Shown: one piece after another, positions 8,510 to 17,265 of the stretch
Position numbering within the stretch: the stretch's first letter is position 1
How the letters are laid out: each line of letters opens with the position of its first letter
From: Brevundimonas sp.
GTDB lineage: Bacteria > Pseudomonadota > Alphaproteobacteria > Caulobacterales > Caulobacteraceae
Length of the DNA: 64,000 nt
Direction: 5' to 3'
Assembly (NCBI RefSeq): GCF_016742135.1
Contig: NZ_JACVCG010000003.1
Coordinates: 186,001 to 250,000, forward strand
Translations under genes and position numbers: made by a program
The notes under the pieces: model-generated
Told to the model about the DNA's origin: nothing
The model's input: the letters and a program-made list of their open reading frames with translations, nothing else
Database searches by the model: none

Positions 8510-9208
8510 ATGGGCGCGGTCGATCTTGGCGTCAACCTGTTCGTGGCCCTGTTCGCCCTGGTCGATCCGATCGGCAATATCCCGATCTTCGCGGCCGCCA
8601 CGGCGGGCGCGACGCTCAGCCAGCGGATGTCGGTCTCGGCGTTGATCTGCCTGTTCATCGTCGCCTTTCTGGTCTTCTTCTTTTTCACCGGTCTGGCGCT
8701 GCTGGAGTTCTTCGGCATTTCGCTGGCGGCCTTCCGCATCGCCGGCGGTATCCTGCTGCTGCTGCTGGGTCTCGACATGGCCCGCGAGGACTTCCTCAAG
8801 CTGTTCGCCGATGCCGACGCCCAGTCGGATCTGGCCGATGTGCGCGGCTATGCCCGTCGCCGCTTCCAGCGGCTGATCGTGCCCTTCGCCATGCCGCTGC
8901 TGATCGGCCCGGGCGCCATTTCGACCATCATCATCCAGGCGGGCGAGGCGACCAAGATCGGCCCGTCCGGTCAGGTCGCAGGCGTGGCCGCCATCGTGGC
9001 CGCCGGTCTGGCCACCTTCATCTGTTTCGCCATGACGGGGCCGATCAGCCGCCTGCTGGGCGAGGTCGGCATGGCCATTGTCGTGCGGGTGCTGGGCCTG
9101 ATCCTGTGCGCGCTCGCCATCCAGTTCATCCTGGCGGGCCTGTCCGAGGCCATACCCGGCATGTTCAGCTCGATCGCCACGACGCCCTACCCCTCAGGCG
9201 GGCACTAA
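8510..9208 (+). CDS. MarC family integral membrane protein
   Basis: A 232-residue protein with about six membrane segments. Family landmarks include the start LGVNLFVALFALVDPIGNIPIF, the motif FRIAGGILLLLLG and the repeat-like LIGPGAISTIII. MarC proteins (UPF0056) were once linked to multiple antibiotic resistance, but that role was not upheld, and their transport substrate remains unknown. The gene is monocistronic. Its TAA shares four bases with the stop of the convergent SDR gene. Confidence 0.92.
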   Translation: MGAVDLGVNLFVALFALVDPIGNIPIFAAATAGATLSQRMSVSALICLFIVAFLVFFFFTGLALLEFFGISLAAFRIAGGILLLLLGLDMAREDFLKLFADADAQSDLADVRGYARRRFQRLIVPFAMPLLIGPGAISTIIIQAGEATKIGPSGQVAGVAAIVAAGLATFICFAMTGPISRLLGEVGMAIVVRVLGLILCALAIQFILAGLSEAIPGMFSSIATTPYPSGGH

Positions 9209-10005
9209 ATTCGCTTCAGCCGTTTCGCGTGGCCGCCGACCATGGCGAGCGCCATGCGGTCGGGCAGGTGTTTGGCCAGACCGGCCATGACGTTATTCAT
9301 GACGCCCGGCGTCACCTGCGGGCGATTGGCCTCGCAGGCGCGCCAGCCGACGCGGGCCACATGGTCGGCGGTCTGCCACATCCATGCGGGATAGGCGGCC
9401 GAGACCTCCTCGCGCGTGCCGTTCACATCGTGGAATTCGGTCAGGGTATAGCCGGGGCAGAGGGCGGTGACGTGCACCCCCGTGCCGTGCATCTCCAGCC
9501 ACAGACCCTGGGACGCCTTGATCATGAAGCTCTTGATCGGCCCATACAGGGTGTCGCCGCCGGTCGCGGGCATGCGTCCGGCCAGCGAGGCGACATTCAG
9601 CACCCGGCCAAAGCCGCGCTCGACCATGCCGGGCACCAGCGCGCGGCTGAGCTGGACCGGCACGGTCAGCATGACGCGGATCATGGCCGCCTGATCGGCC
9701 GGCGGGGTGTTCATAAACCCTTCGGTGCGGCTGAAGCCGGCATTGTTGACCAAGCCGTCGACCGTCAGGCCTTGCGCTTCGATATCAGCCACCAGCTGTG
9801 CGGCTGCGCCGTCCACTCCCAGATCGGCGAGGATCACCCGGGCGTCACAGCCATGCGCGGGCCTGAGCTCTGCGGCCAGAGCATCCAGCGGGGCCTTGCG
9901 ACGGGCGGTCAGGATCAGGTCCCAGCCCTCGGCGGCATAGACGGCGGCCAGCGCCCGGCCGATCCCGGCCGATGCGCCCGTGACCAACGCCCGCCTGCGG
10001 ATCAT
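9205..10005 (-). CDS. Short-chain dehydrogenase/reductase
   Basis: Starting at ATG 10005, a 266-residue classical SDR: the Rossmann cofactor motif TGASAGIG, the NNAG motif, and a Ser plus Y-G-P-I-K catalytic pair (TLYGPIKSFMIKA). Arg residues after beta-2 (TARRK) suggest NADP(H). The substrate is unknown. Its ATG overlaps the stop of the upstream Rrf2 regulator (ATGA), so the two are translationally coupled and very likely co-regulated. A longer frame upstream of 10005 is the shadow of the regulator gene. Confidence 0.92.
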   Translation of the reverse strand: MIRRRALVTGASAGIGRALAAVYAAEGWDLILTARRKAPLDALAAELRPAHGCDARVILADLGVDGAAAQLVADIEAQGLTVDGLVNNAGFSRTEGFMNTPPADQAAMIRVMLTVPVQLSRALVPGMVERGFGRVLNVASLAGRMPATGGDTLYGPIKSFMIKASQGLWLEMHGTGVHVTALCPGYTLTEFHDVNGTREEVSAAYPAWMWQTADHVARVGWRACEANRPQVTPGVMNNVMAGLAKHLPDRMALAMVGGHAKRLKRI

Positions 10006-10466
10006 CTGGCGGCCGCGACCGGCAGGGCGAAACCCGCCAGCGACGGCGGATTTTCCGCCAGCAGGTCGGCGATGGTGATGCGCGACAGGGCCTCGCCCGC
10101 CGCCCGGTCGGCGGCAACCAGCGCCCGGGCCACCTGTCGCGGGATATGTTCGCCGACAGGGCACCCCTTGGCCCCCGCCGGTGGCGAGCCCAGATGGGCA
10201 CAGCCGTGCACGGCCATCAGCACTTCATCCAGACGAATGCTCTCGGGCTGCCGCAGCAGCCAGGCCCCGCCATTGGCCCCCGAGCGGGTCTCGATCAGGC
10301 CGGCGCGCGCCAGAAGACCGGTCACGCGGCGGATGACCACCGGATTGGTCGGCACGGACGCCGCCAGAATGGCGCTGGGCACCGCCTGCGCAGGCCCATA
10401 GGCCCCCTTGTGGGCCAGATAGGCCAGGGCGTGGGCCGCGACGGGGAATCTTTGGCTGTCGGACAT
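10002..10466 (-). CDS. Rrf2 family transcriptional regulator
   Basis: A 154-residue protein with the Rrf2 winged-helix at the N-terminus: VAAHALAYLAHKG, then SVPTNPVVIRRVTGLLARAGLIETRSGANGG in the recognition region. The middle segment carries only two cysteines (HGCAHLGSPPAGAKGCPVG). IscR and NsrR use three Cys for an Fe-S cluster, so a cluster is doubtful here and the layout is closer to the YwnA/BmrA-like group. It is translationally coupled to an SDR gene, its probable target. The leader holds the imperfect palindrome TCCGTATGCGGA about 9-20 bp upstream of the start, a possible autoregulatory site. Confidence 0.88.
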   Translation of the reverse strand: MSDSQRFPVAAHALAYLAHKGAYGPAQAVPSAILAASVPTNPVVIRRVTGLLARAGLIETRSGANGGAWLLRQPESIRLDEVLMAVHGCAHLGSPPAGAKGCPVGEHIPRQVARALVAADRAAGEALSRITIADLLAENPPSLAGFALPVAAAR

Positions 10467-10628
10467 GATATGGGTTTCCGTATGCGGATTTAGGCCTTTG
10501 TCGGAGGAATCACAAACCGCAGGCCCGCAGGCCGCGCCGGGGCCACGATTGAACCGTCCGTAGAAAGGGTCTAAAGCCCCGCGGCTTCATGGAAGGGGCC
10601 GTCCTCCCACGGCTCCCGGAGACCAGGC

Positions 10629-12623
10629 ATGACCGGGGACACCCCCAGGCCCGACGCACCGCCACCGGGTGAGACGTCCGGCTCCGCCGCGCCCCGGCCC
10701 GCCCCGGATGCGACCGCGCCCCGCGATGGGCACGGCGACGGTCATGGTGGGCACGGACTGGCGGCCAGGGGCAAGCTGGGTCTGGTGATCGGGGCCATCG
10801 GCGTGGTGTTCGGCGATATCGGCACCAGCCCCCTCTATGCCATGCGTGAAGCCCTCAGCCACAGTCGCTCGGGGGGCGAGGCCGAACTGGCGGTGCTGGG
10901 CACGGTGTCGCTGGTCTTCTGGGCCCTGATCCTGGTCGTGACCGTCAAATACGTGGTCTTCCTGATGCGGGCCGACAACAAGGGCGAGGGCGGCACCCTG
11001 GCCCTCATGGCGCTGGCCCAGCACGCGATCGGCAAGCGTTCGGCCGTCGTCTTCTTCCTCGGTATCTGCGGTGCGGCCATGTTCTATGGCGACGGGGTGT
11101 TGACCCCCGCAGTTTCCGTGCTGTCCGCCGTCGAAGGGTTGGGCCAGGCCCCCCGCGTCGGCGACAGCCTGATGCCCTTCGTCGTGCCCATCGCGGCCGG
11201 CATTCTGGTCAGTCTGTTCATGGTGCAGTCGCGCGGCACGGCCAGCATGGCCCGCGCCTTTGGTCCCATCACCACGGTCTGGTTTCTGATTCTGGCCAGT
11301 CTCGGCGTGTTTCACATCTTCGACGATGTTTCGATCCTGAGAGCCCTGTCGCCCCACTACGGGGTGATGTTCCTGATCGACAACGGCGTGCTGGGCTTCA
11401 TTCTGCTGGGCAGCGTCTTCCTCGCCGTCACCGGTGCCGAGGCGCTCTACACCGACATGGGTCACTTTGGAAAAGCGCCGATTCGCGCCGGCTGGCTGTG
11501 GTTCGTTCTGCCCTGTCTGATGCTCAACTATCTGGGCCAGGGGGCGCTGGTTCTCAGCGACCGCTCGGCGGCCGCCAATCCCTTCTGGGAGATGATCCCC
11601 GCGCCGATCTACTGGCCGGTGCTGATCATGGCGACGCTGGCCACAATCATCGCCAGCCAGGCGGTCATCACCGGGGCCTTTTCCCTGACGCAGCAGGCAG
11701 TGCAGCTGGGCCTGTTGCCGCGCATCAGCATCCTGCAGACGAGCGAGACCCAGGCCGGCCAGATCTACATCCCCGCGATCAACGGCATCATGCTGGTCGG
11801 GGTTCTGTTGCTGCTGGTCATGTTCCCGACATCGTCCCAGCTGGCCGGCGCCTATGGGGTCTCGGTCACAGGGGCGATGCTGGTCGACAGCCTGCTGGCC
11901 TGGTTCATCGTCCGACGGCTGTGGAAGTGGAGCCTGCCGCTCAGCATCACCGCCATCACCCCCTTCCTGATCATCGACCTCGCCTTCTTCGGCTCCAATC
12001 TGATGAAGGTCCCGGACGGGGCCTGGGCACCGCTGCTGTTGGGAGGCGGCATTGTCCTGATCATGTGGACCTGGGTGCGCGGCACACAGATCCTGACGGC
12101 CAAGACGCGGCGCGACAGCCTGCCCCTGTCCGACCTGATCGAGATGCTGTCCGCCCGACCGCCGCACCGCACGCCCGGAACGGCCATCTTCCTGACCTCG
12201 GACCCCGGCGTCGCCCCGGTCGCCCTGATGCACAACCTCAAGCACAACAAGGTGCTGCACGAGAAGAACATCATCCTGACGGTCAAAACCGTCGACCGGC
12301 CCCGGGTGCGCGATGACAACCGCATCGCCATCGAGCCCATCAATGAGGACTTCAAGCGGGTGGTGCTGTCCTATGGCTTCATGGAACAGCCCAATGTGCC
12401 CAAGGCGCTGGGCCTGTGCCGGAAACAGGGGCTGAAGTTCGACATCATGTCGACCAGCTTCTTCCTTGGTCGGCGGTCGGTCGTGCCCTCATCCACCCAG
12501 GGCATGCCCCTTTGGCAGGACCGGCTCTATATCTTCCTGATGCGCAACGCCGCCAATCCGACCGACTTCTTCCACATCCCGCCCGGCCGCGTGGTCGAGC
12601 TGGGCACCCAGGTGTCGGTCTAG
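10629..12623 (+). CDS. kup: Low-affinity potassium transport system protein Kup
   Basis: A 664-residue KUP/HAK/KT-family K+ uptake protein, probably H+-coupled, in the inner membrane. A His/Gly/Pro-rich cytoplasmic N-terminus (residues 1-48) precedes the family signature GVVFGDIGTSPLY (58-70). About twelve membrane segments run to residue about 480, followed by the soluble domain containing AIFLTSDPGVAPVALMHNLKHNK. TrkD/Kup length in other proteobacteria is about 620-680, so this is complete. ATG 10629 follows GGAGACCAGGC. The rsmB start lies one base after its stop. Confidence 0.95.
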   Translation: MTGDTPRPDAPPPGETSGSAAPRPAPDATAPRDGHGDGHGGHGLAARGKLGLVIGAIGVVFGDIGTSPLYAMREALSHSRSGGEAELAVLGTVSLVFWALILVVTVKYVVFLMRADNKGEGGTLALMALAQHAIGKRSAVVFFLGICGAAMFYGDGVLTPAVSVLSAVEGLGQAPRVGDSLMPFVVPIAAGILVSLFMVQSRGTASMARAFGPITTVWFLILASLGVFHIFDDVSILRALSPHYGVMFLIDNGVLGFILLGSVFLAVTGAEALYTDMGHFGKAPIRAGWLWFVLPCLMLNYLGQGALVLSDRSAAANPFWEMIPAPIYWPVLIMATLATIIASQAVITGAFSLTQQAVQLGLLPRISILQTSETQAGQIYIPAINGIMLVGVLLLLVMFPTSSQLAGAYGVSVTGAMLVDSLLAWFIVRRLWKWSLPLSITAITPFLIIDLAFFGSNLMKVPDGAWAPLLLGGGIVLIMWTWVRGTQILTAKTRRDSLPLSDLIEMLSARPPHRTPGTAIFLTSDPGVAPVALMHNLKHNKVLHEKNIILTVKTVDRPRVRDDNRIAIEPINEDFKRVVLSYGFMEQPNVPKALGLCRKQGLKFDIMSTSFFLGRRSVVPSSTQGMPLWQDRLYIFLMRNAANPTDFFHIPPGRVVELGTQVSV

Positions 12624-12624
12624 G

Positions 12625-13908
12625 ATGGCCGAGGACCCCGGAATTCAGGCCCGTCACGCCGCAGGCCTGCTGCTGAACGCCGCGTTGGAGCGACGGAACG
12701 GCCTTGACGAGGCCTTGTCGAAACCGCCGGTGTCGGCGCTGGAGCCGCAGGACCGGGCCTTTGCCCGGGCCGTGGCCATGGCCGCGCTCAGGCGGCTGGG
12801 CGAGATCGACGCCATCCTCGACCGACGGCTGAAGCGGTCACCGCCGCTGGCGGTCCGCACCCTGATGCGCACCGCCTTGGCCCAGACGCTGACGCTGGGC
12901 ACGCCGGCCTTTGCCGCCGTCTCCAGCGCGGTCAAGCTGGCCGAGCGCGATCCGGCGACCCGGCCCTACAAGGCCCTGATCAATGCCGTGCTGCGCGGGA
13001 TAGATCGCGACGGGCCGGGGCCGACCGATCCGGTCACCAATTTTCCGGACTGGCTGGCCGCCCGCTGGCGCCAGACGTACGGTGAGGCCGCGCTGCAGGC
13101 CATGGCGAAGGCCGCCAGCCTCGAGCCGACGACCGATCTCAGTCTCAAGCCCGAGGCGGACACCGGGGCTCTGGCCGAAGCGCTGGAGGCCCGCGTCCTC
13201 GCCCCCGACACCCTGCGCACCGATCGCCGGGGAGACCTGCGTGACTGGCCGGGGTTCGGGGACGGTCTGTGGTGGGTGCAGGACGCCGCCGCCGCCGTTC
13301 CCGCCCGCCTGCTGGAGGTGAGCGCCGACCATACGGTGCTGGACCTGTGCGCGGCCCCGGGCGGCAAGACGCTGCAACTGGCAGCGACGGGCGCAACCGT
13401 CACCGCGCTGGACCGCTCGGACAAGCGACTGGACCGCCTGCGGGACAATCTGGCGCGCACGGGGCTCACAGCCGAGGTGATCGCCACCCCGGCCGAGGCA
13501 TGGGAGGATCCGCGCACCTTCGACCGGGTGCTGCTGGATGCGCCCTGTTCGGCAACCGGCACCTTCCGGCGCAATCCCGAGGCCCTGCGCGCCACCCGAC
13601 CTGCCGACATCGGCAATCTGGCCGATGTGCAGCACCGGCTGCTGGATGCCGCCGCTGCCCGCGTCGCGCCCGGCGGGCGGCTGGTCTATTGCACCTGTTC
13701 GCTGGAACGCGAGGAAGGGGAGACCCAGATCACCGCCTTCCTGCGCCGCAATGAGGCGTTCCGCACCGTGGTGGCCGATCCGGCGGCCGTGGGTGCCCCG
13801 CTCGAGGCCCTGACGCTCGAGGGCTGGCTGCGCATCCTGCCCGGCCAGTGGGCGGATAAGGGCGGGCTGGACGGCTTCTTCGTCGCCGCCCTGGAGCGGG
13901 TGGACTAA
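12625..13908 (+). CDS. rsmB: 16S rRNA m5C methyltransferase (RsmB/NOL1/NOP2 family)
   Basis: A 427-residue protein with an N-terminal NusB-like helical RNA-binding domain (residues about 8-140) and a C-terminal Rossmann methyltransferase. The SAM motif is LDLCAAPGGKTLQLA. The two catalytic cysteines of m5C enzymes are in DAPCSATGTFRRNP and in VYCTCSLEREEGE. It is expected to methylate C967 of 16S rRNA by homology. It is co-directional with and almost touches kup. Its TAA overlaps the stop of the convergent kinase gene by four bases. Confidence 0.93.
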   Translation: MAEDPGIQARHAAGLLLNAALERRNGLDEALSKPPVSALEPQDRAFARAVAMAALRRLGEIDAILDRRLKRSPPLAVRTLMRTALAQTLTLGTPAFAAVSSAVKLAERDPATRPYKALINAVLRGIDRDGPGPTDPVTNFPDWLAARWRQTYGEAALQAMAKAASLEPTTDLSLKPEADTGALAEALEARVLAPDTLRTDRRGDLRDWPGFGDGLWWVQDAAAAVPARLLEVSADHTVLDLCAAPGGKTLQLAATGATVTALDRSDKRLDRLRDNLARTGLTAEVIATPAEAWEDPRTFDRVLLDAPCSATGTFRRNPEALRATRPADIGNLADVQHRLLDAAAARVAPGGRLVYCTCSLEREEGETQITAFLRRNEAFRTVVADPAAVGAPLEALTLEGWLRILPGQWADKGGLDGFFVAALERVD

Positions 13909-14909
13909 AGCCGGATACCCGCCACCCCGGCGAGGTCCCTCAGCGAGGTCATGGGGCGCGGGCCCCAGTGCGAGATGACCTCGGCGGCGGCGATCGCACC
14001 CAGCCGGCCGCAGGTTTCCAGCGGCAGGCCGCGCGCCAGACCGAACAGCACCCCGGCGGCATATTGATCGCCCGCCCCGGTCGTATCGACGACCATGCCG
14101 ACCGGCTCGGCGGCGATCTCGGCGCGCTCATCGCCGCGCACCAGCACCGAGCCCTTGGCCCCATGCGTCACGGCGACCACCTCGACCTTTTCGGCAAGCG
14201 CCGCGGTCGCCGCCTCAACGTCGTCGGTCTCGAACAGGGCCCGGGCCTCGGCCTCATTGGCGAAGACGATGTCGGTCGAGCCGTCGAGGAAGGCCAGCAG
14301 CTCGGCGCGCCAGCGGGCGACGACGAAGGTATCGGACAGGGTGATGGCGACCTTGCGGCCGGCCTTGTGCGCCGCCTCGGCCGCCGCCTCGAACGCGGCG
14401 CGGGCCGGGGCCGGGTCGAACAGATAGCCTTCCAGATAGACGATGGCGCTGTCGGCCACCCGGGCCAGATCGACGTCTTCGGGAGCCAGCTGGTTGGCGG
14501 CGCCGAGGAAGGTGCACATGGTGCGCTGGCCGTCGGGCGTGACATTGATCAGGCAGCGGCCCGTGCCCGCGCCGCCGGTCAGCGCCGGTGTGTCAAAGGT
14601 CACGCCCGCCGCGCGGATGTCGTGGGCGAAGACACTACCCAGCTGGTCGTCGGCGATCTTGCCGATATAGGCCGCGCGCCCGCCGAGGCTGCCGATGCCG
14701 GCCACCGTATTGCCCGCCGAACCGCCCGAGGCCTCGACCCCGGCCGCCATGGCCGCATAGAGCGTCGCGCTTTCGCTCTCGTCGACCAGTCGCATCGAGC
14801 CGGGCTCCAGCCCCTTGTCGCTCAGGAATTCGGGGGTGCAGGGGCTCAGCACATCGACGATGGCATTGCCGACAGCGCAGACATCATGGGCGGGGGCGGA
14901 GTGGGTCAT
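13905..14909 (-). CDS. PfkB-family sugar/nucleoside kinase, probably adenosine kinase
   Basis: A 334-residue ribokinase-fold enzyme. Landmarks are an N-terminal substrate region with GNAIVDVLSPC, the di-glycine segment GGSAGNTVAGIGSLGG and the C-terminal catalytic motif DTTGAGDQYAAG, in which the last Asp is the base. Alphaproteobacterial proteins with this N-terminus are normally annotated as adenosine kinases, which convert adenosine to AMP with ATP; that specificity is inferred. It is divergent from the ATP-grasp gene with a 90-bp gap. Confidence 0.9.
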   Translation of the reverse strand: MTHSAPAHDVCAVGNAIVDVLSPCTPEFLSDKGLEPGSMRLVDESESATLYAAMAAGVEASGGSAGNTVAGIGSLGGRAAYIGKIADDQLGSVFAHDIRAAGVTFDTPALTGGAGTGRCLINVTPDGQRTMCTFLGAANQLAPEDVDLARVADSAIVYLEGYLFDPAPARAAFEAAAEAAHKAGRKVAITLSDTFVVARWRAELLAFLDGSTDIVFANEAEARALFETDDVEAATAALAEKVEVVAVTHGAKGSVLVRGDERAEIAAEPVGMVVDTTGAGDQYAAGVLFGLARGLPLETCGRLGAIAAAEVISHWGPRPMTSLRDLAGVAGIRL

Positions 14910-14999
14910 GGGCGCCGCTTAGCCCGCCCGGTCGGCGATGGCCAGTGGGGGCGCAGGAACGCGGCTTCCCGGTGCGGCAATTTCCGCTATGAGGCGCCA

Positions 15000-15875
15000 A
15001 TGACCGACATTGTGATCCTGACCCCCAATCCCGACGACCCGTCCTTTGCGGGGCAGTGGCCGCAGGTGCGCGACCGGCTGGTCAGCGCCCTTGCCGCAGG
15101 CGGTCTCACGGCCCGGTCCGAGGCCTGGACCGACCATGTCGACCGGGCGGAGGGTCTGGCGGGGGCGGATCTGGTTTTGCCACTGGTAGCTTGGGGCTAT
15201 CACCGCGATCACGCCCGCTGGATGAAGGCCTGTACGACCTGGCAGGCGGCGGGCGTGCGCATGCTGAACCCGCCGTCCGTGCTGGGCTGGAACTCCGACA
15301 AATCCTATCTGGAGCGGCTGGGCGCGGCGGGCGTCCCCATCCCGGCGACGATCTGGAGTGAGCAAATCACGCCGGATCAGGTCGCGTCGGCCTTTGACGC
15401 CCTCGGCACAGACGAACTGGTGGTCAAACCGCGTGTCTCCGGCGGAGGCTGGCAGACCACGCGTCTGGCGCGCGGCGAGGCCCTGACCGAGGCGCCCGAC
15501 TGCCCGGCCCTGATCCAGCCCTTCATCGCCGCGCTGGAGACCGAGGGCGAGCTGTCCCTGTTATTCTTCGGCGGTCGTTTCAGCCATGCGGTGCGAAAAC
15601 GCCCCCGCGCCGGCGAGTTCCGCATCCAGCAGCAGTTCGGCGGCCTCTATGGGGCCGAGGCCGACCCCCACCCTGTGGCCCTCGCGCTGGCCGAACGCGT
15701 GCTGGCCACGGTCGGGGAAGAGCTGCTGTATGCCCGCATCGACCTGGCGCGCGGGGCTAAGGGCGAGTGGCTGCTGATGGAGGCCGAGCTGATCGAGCCG
15801 GACTTCTATCTCAATCATGCACCGGACGGCGGTCAGGCCTTCGTCACCGCCGTCGCCGAGCGCCTCAATCGTTGA
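15000..15875 (+). CDS. ATP-grasp domain protein
   Basis: ATG 15000 gives 291 residues of the RimK/glutathione-synthetase-like ATP-grasp type. An N-terminal pre-ATP domain (MTDIVILTPNPDDPSF) is followed by the ATP-grasp fold with the lysine strand ELVVKPRVSGGGWQT and the metal/ATP site LLMEAELIEPDFYLN. These enzymes ligate a carboxylate to an amine or thiol through an acyl-phosphate. The substrate is unknown, and neighbours give no pathway clue. The open frame extends far upstream only because the antisense kinase gene leaves it open. Confidence 0.85.
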   Translation: MTDIVILTPNPDDPSFAGQWPQVRDRLVSALAAGGLTARSEAWTDHVDRAEGLAGADLVLPLVAWGYHRDHARWMKACTTWQAAGVRMLNPPSVLGWNSDKSYLERLGAAGVPIPATIWSEQITPDQVASAFDALGTDELVVKPRVSGGGWQTTRLARGEALTEAPDCPALIQPFIAALETEGELSLLFFGGRFSHAVRKRPRAGEFRIQQQFGGLYGAEADPHPVALALAERVLATVGEELLYARIDLARGAKGEWLLMEAELIEPDFYLNHAPDGGQAFVTAVAERLNR

Positions 15876-15896
15876 CGACCGGCGAAAACCTGAGGC

Positions 15897-16376
15897 TCAG
15901 GCCTGCGAGCGTTTGACGGCCATGGCTGTCAGCAGGATGGTGCTGGCGACAAGCCCGATAAGCGCCTGCACAAGAGCGGCCAGGTAGGGAATCGGCAGTA
16001 ACTCTGCCCGCGCCTCGCCGGGCGGCCAGCCGGCTGAAATGCTCCCGTCCGGATAGGCCTCCGCAAACGCGAGTTCAGCGCGAATGATCAGGTACAGACA
16101 CGCCAGAATCCCTGTGAGCGCGCAGGCGGCAGCGACGACCGGAAGATTCGGCTGAGGCCCCGACCGGGTCAGCAGATATCCGCCCAGAACGAAGAACACA
16201 GCCACCGCCAGCCTGGGAAGTAGCTCATCCAAATAGACTGTGGCCATGATGGCAGGGAGGGTCTCGCTGACGTCGCTGCCTTGGCTCATGGCGCTCCAGA
16301 CGACGCCGATCGTCGCCACAAGGACGATGGCCATACCGCCGGCGGACAGGGTCAATGGGGACGGATAGCGACGCAA
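15897..16376 (-). CDS. Four-helix integral membrane protein, unknown function
   Basis: A 159-residue protein with four hydrophobic segments at about residues 10-28, 53-70, 78-97 and 130-153. A short polar loop (RAELAFAEAYPDGSISAGWPPGEAR) sits between helices three and four. No family is recognised. It lies between the convergent ATP-grasp gene and nth, on the same strand as nth. Its codon use is slightly less GC-biased than that of its neighbours. Confidence 0.7.
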   Translation of the reverse strand: MRRYPSPLTLSAGGMAIVLVATIGVVWSAMSQGSDVSETLPAIMATVYLDELLPRLAVAVFFVLGGYLLTRSGPQPNLPVVAAACALTGILACLYLIIRAELAFAEAYPDGSISAGWPPGEARAELLPIPYLAALVQALIGLVASTILLTAMAVKRSQA

Positions 16377-16403
16377 GGGAGCCTCCCGTGATCGTTCACG
16401 ACC

Positions 16404-17111
16404 CTAAACCCTCCTGCCGAGCAGCTCCAAGTCGGAGACCGATGGGCAGAGGTCGCGGATCACGCAGACCTCGCATTTCGGCTTTCGCGCCACGCAGGTG
16501 TAGCGGCCGTGCAGGATCAGCCAGTGGTGGGCTTTCGGCAGCCATCCCGCAGGCACGATCTGGTGCAGCTGGGCCTCGACCTTGTCGGGGGTCGCGGCAT
16601 TGGCCAGCGCCAGTCGGTGGGACACGCGGAACACATGGGTGTCGACGGCGATGGCGGGTTCGATCTCCAGCTCGTTCAGCACCACGCTGGCGGTCTTGCG
16701 GCCGACGCCCGGCAGGGCCTGCAGGCCCTCGCGCGTCAGGGGCACCTTGCCCCCGTGCTGCTCCAGCACCATGCGGCTGAGGGCGATGACGTTCTTCGCC
16801 TTGTTCCGGTAGAGGCCGATCGAGGCGATGTAGGAGATCAGGCCTTCTTCCCCCAGCGCCAGCATCTTCTCCGGGGTGTCAGCGACGGCAAACAGCCGGT
16901 CGGTAGCCTTGTTGACCGAGACGTCCGTCGCCTGGGCCGACAGGGCGACGGCGACCACCAGTGTATAGGGGCTGGTGAAATTCAGCTCGGTCTTCGGCTC
17001 GGGCATGACCGCCGCCAGCAGGGCGAAAATGGCCTCGACGCGTGCGGGATCGGGCGGCCAGCCGCGCGCGCCCCGGGCCCTGCCGGTTACTGCCTTAACT
17101 TTGGTCTTCAC
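16404..17111 (-). CDS. nth: Endonuclease III (DNA glycosylase/AP lyase)
   Basis: A bifunctional base-excision repair enzyme removing oxidised pyrimidines. The helix-hairpin-helix LPGVGRKTASVVL contains the catalytic Lys, and VDTHVFRV contains the catalytic Asp. The C-terminal [4Fe-4S] motif is C-x6-C-x2-C-x5-C (CVARKPKCEVCVIRDLC). GTG 17111 (235 residues) is preferred because the protein then begins with a basic tail as in relatives. An ATG at 17225 would add 38 residues that do not look conserved and would crowd the divergent creatininase gene. Confidence 0.93.
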   Translation of the reverse strand: MKTKVKAVTGRARGARGWPPDPARVEAIFALLAAVMPEPKTELNFTSPYTLVVAVALSAQATDVSVNKATDRLFAVADTPEKMLALGEEGLISYIASIGLYRNKAKNVIALSRMVLEQHGGKVPLTREGLQALPGVGRKTASVVLNELEIEPAIAVDTHVFRVSHRLALANAATPDKVEAQLHQIVPAGWLPKAHHWLILHGRYTCVARKPKCEVCVIRDLCPSVSDLELLGRRV

Positions 17112-17265
17112 CGTCGTCCGGGCCAGAGCCGCCTCCCTCGAACCCTGTTCCTGCCAGCCCGGGGCGTGCGGGCCAAGTCGCCATTTGTCGGCTGCGACCA
17201 ATCGGCGTATGCGGGTCCGGCCCATGGGGGGGCGCTGTTCCTGTATCTGAGTTGCGGAGTTTGTC

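Noticed and set aside
10587..12260. Minus-strand open frame opposite kup
   Set aside because: Gln/His/Gly-rich shadow with no conserved motif.
13968..14999. Long 5' extension of the ATP-grasp gene
   Set aside because: It is the antisense of the kinase gene plus the divergent spacer; the ATP-grasp fold starts at 15000.
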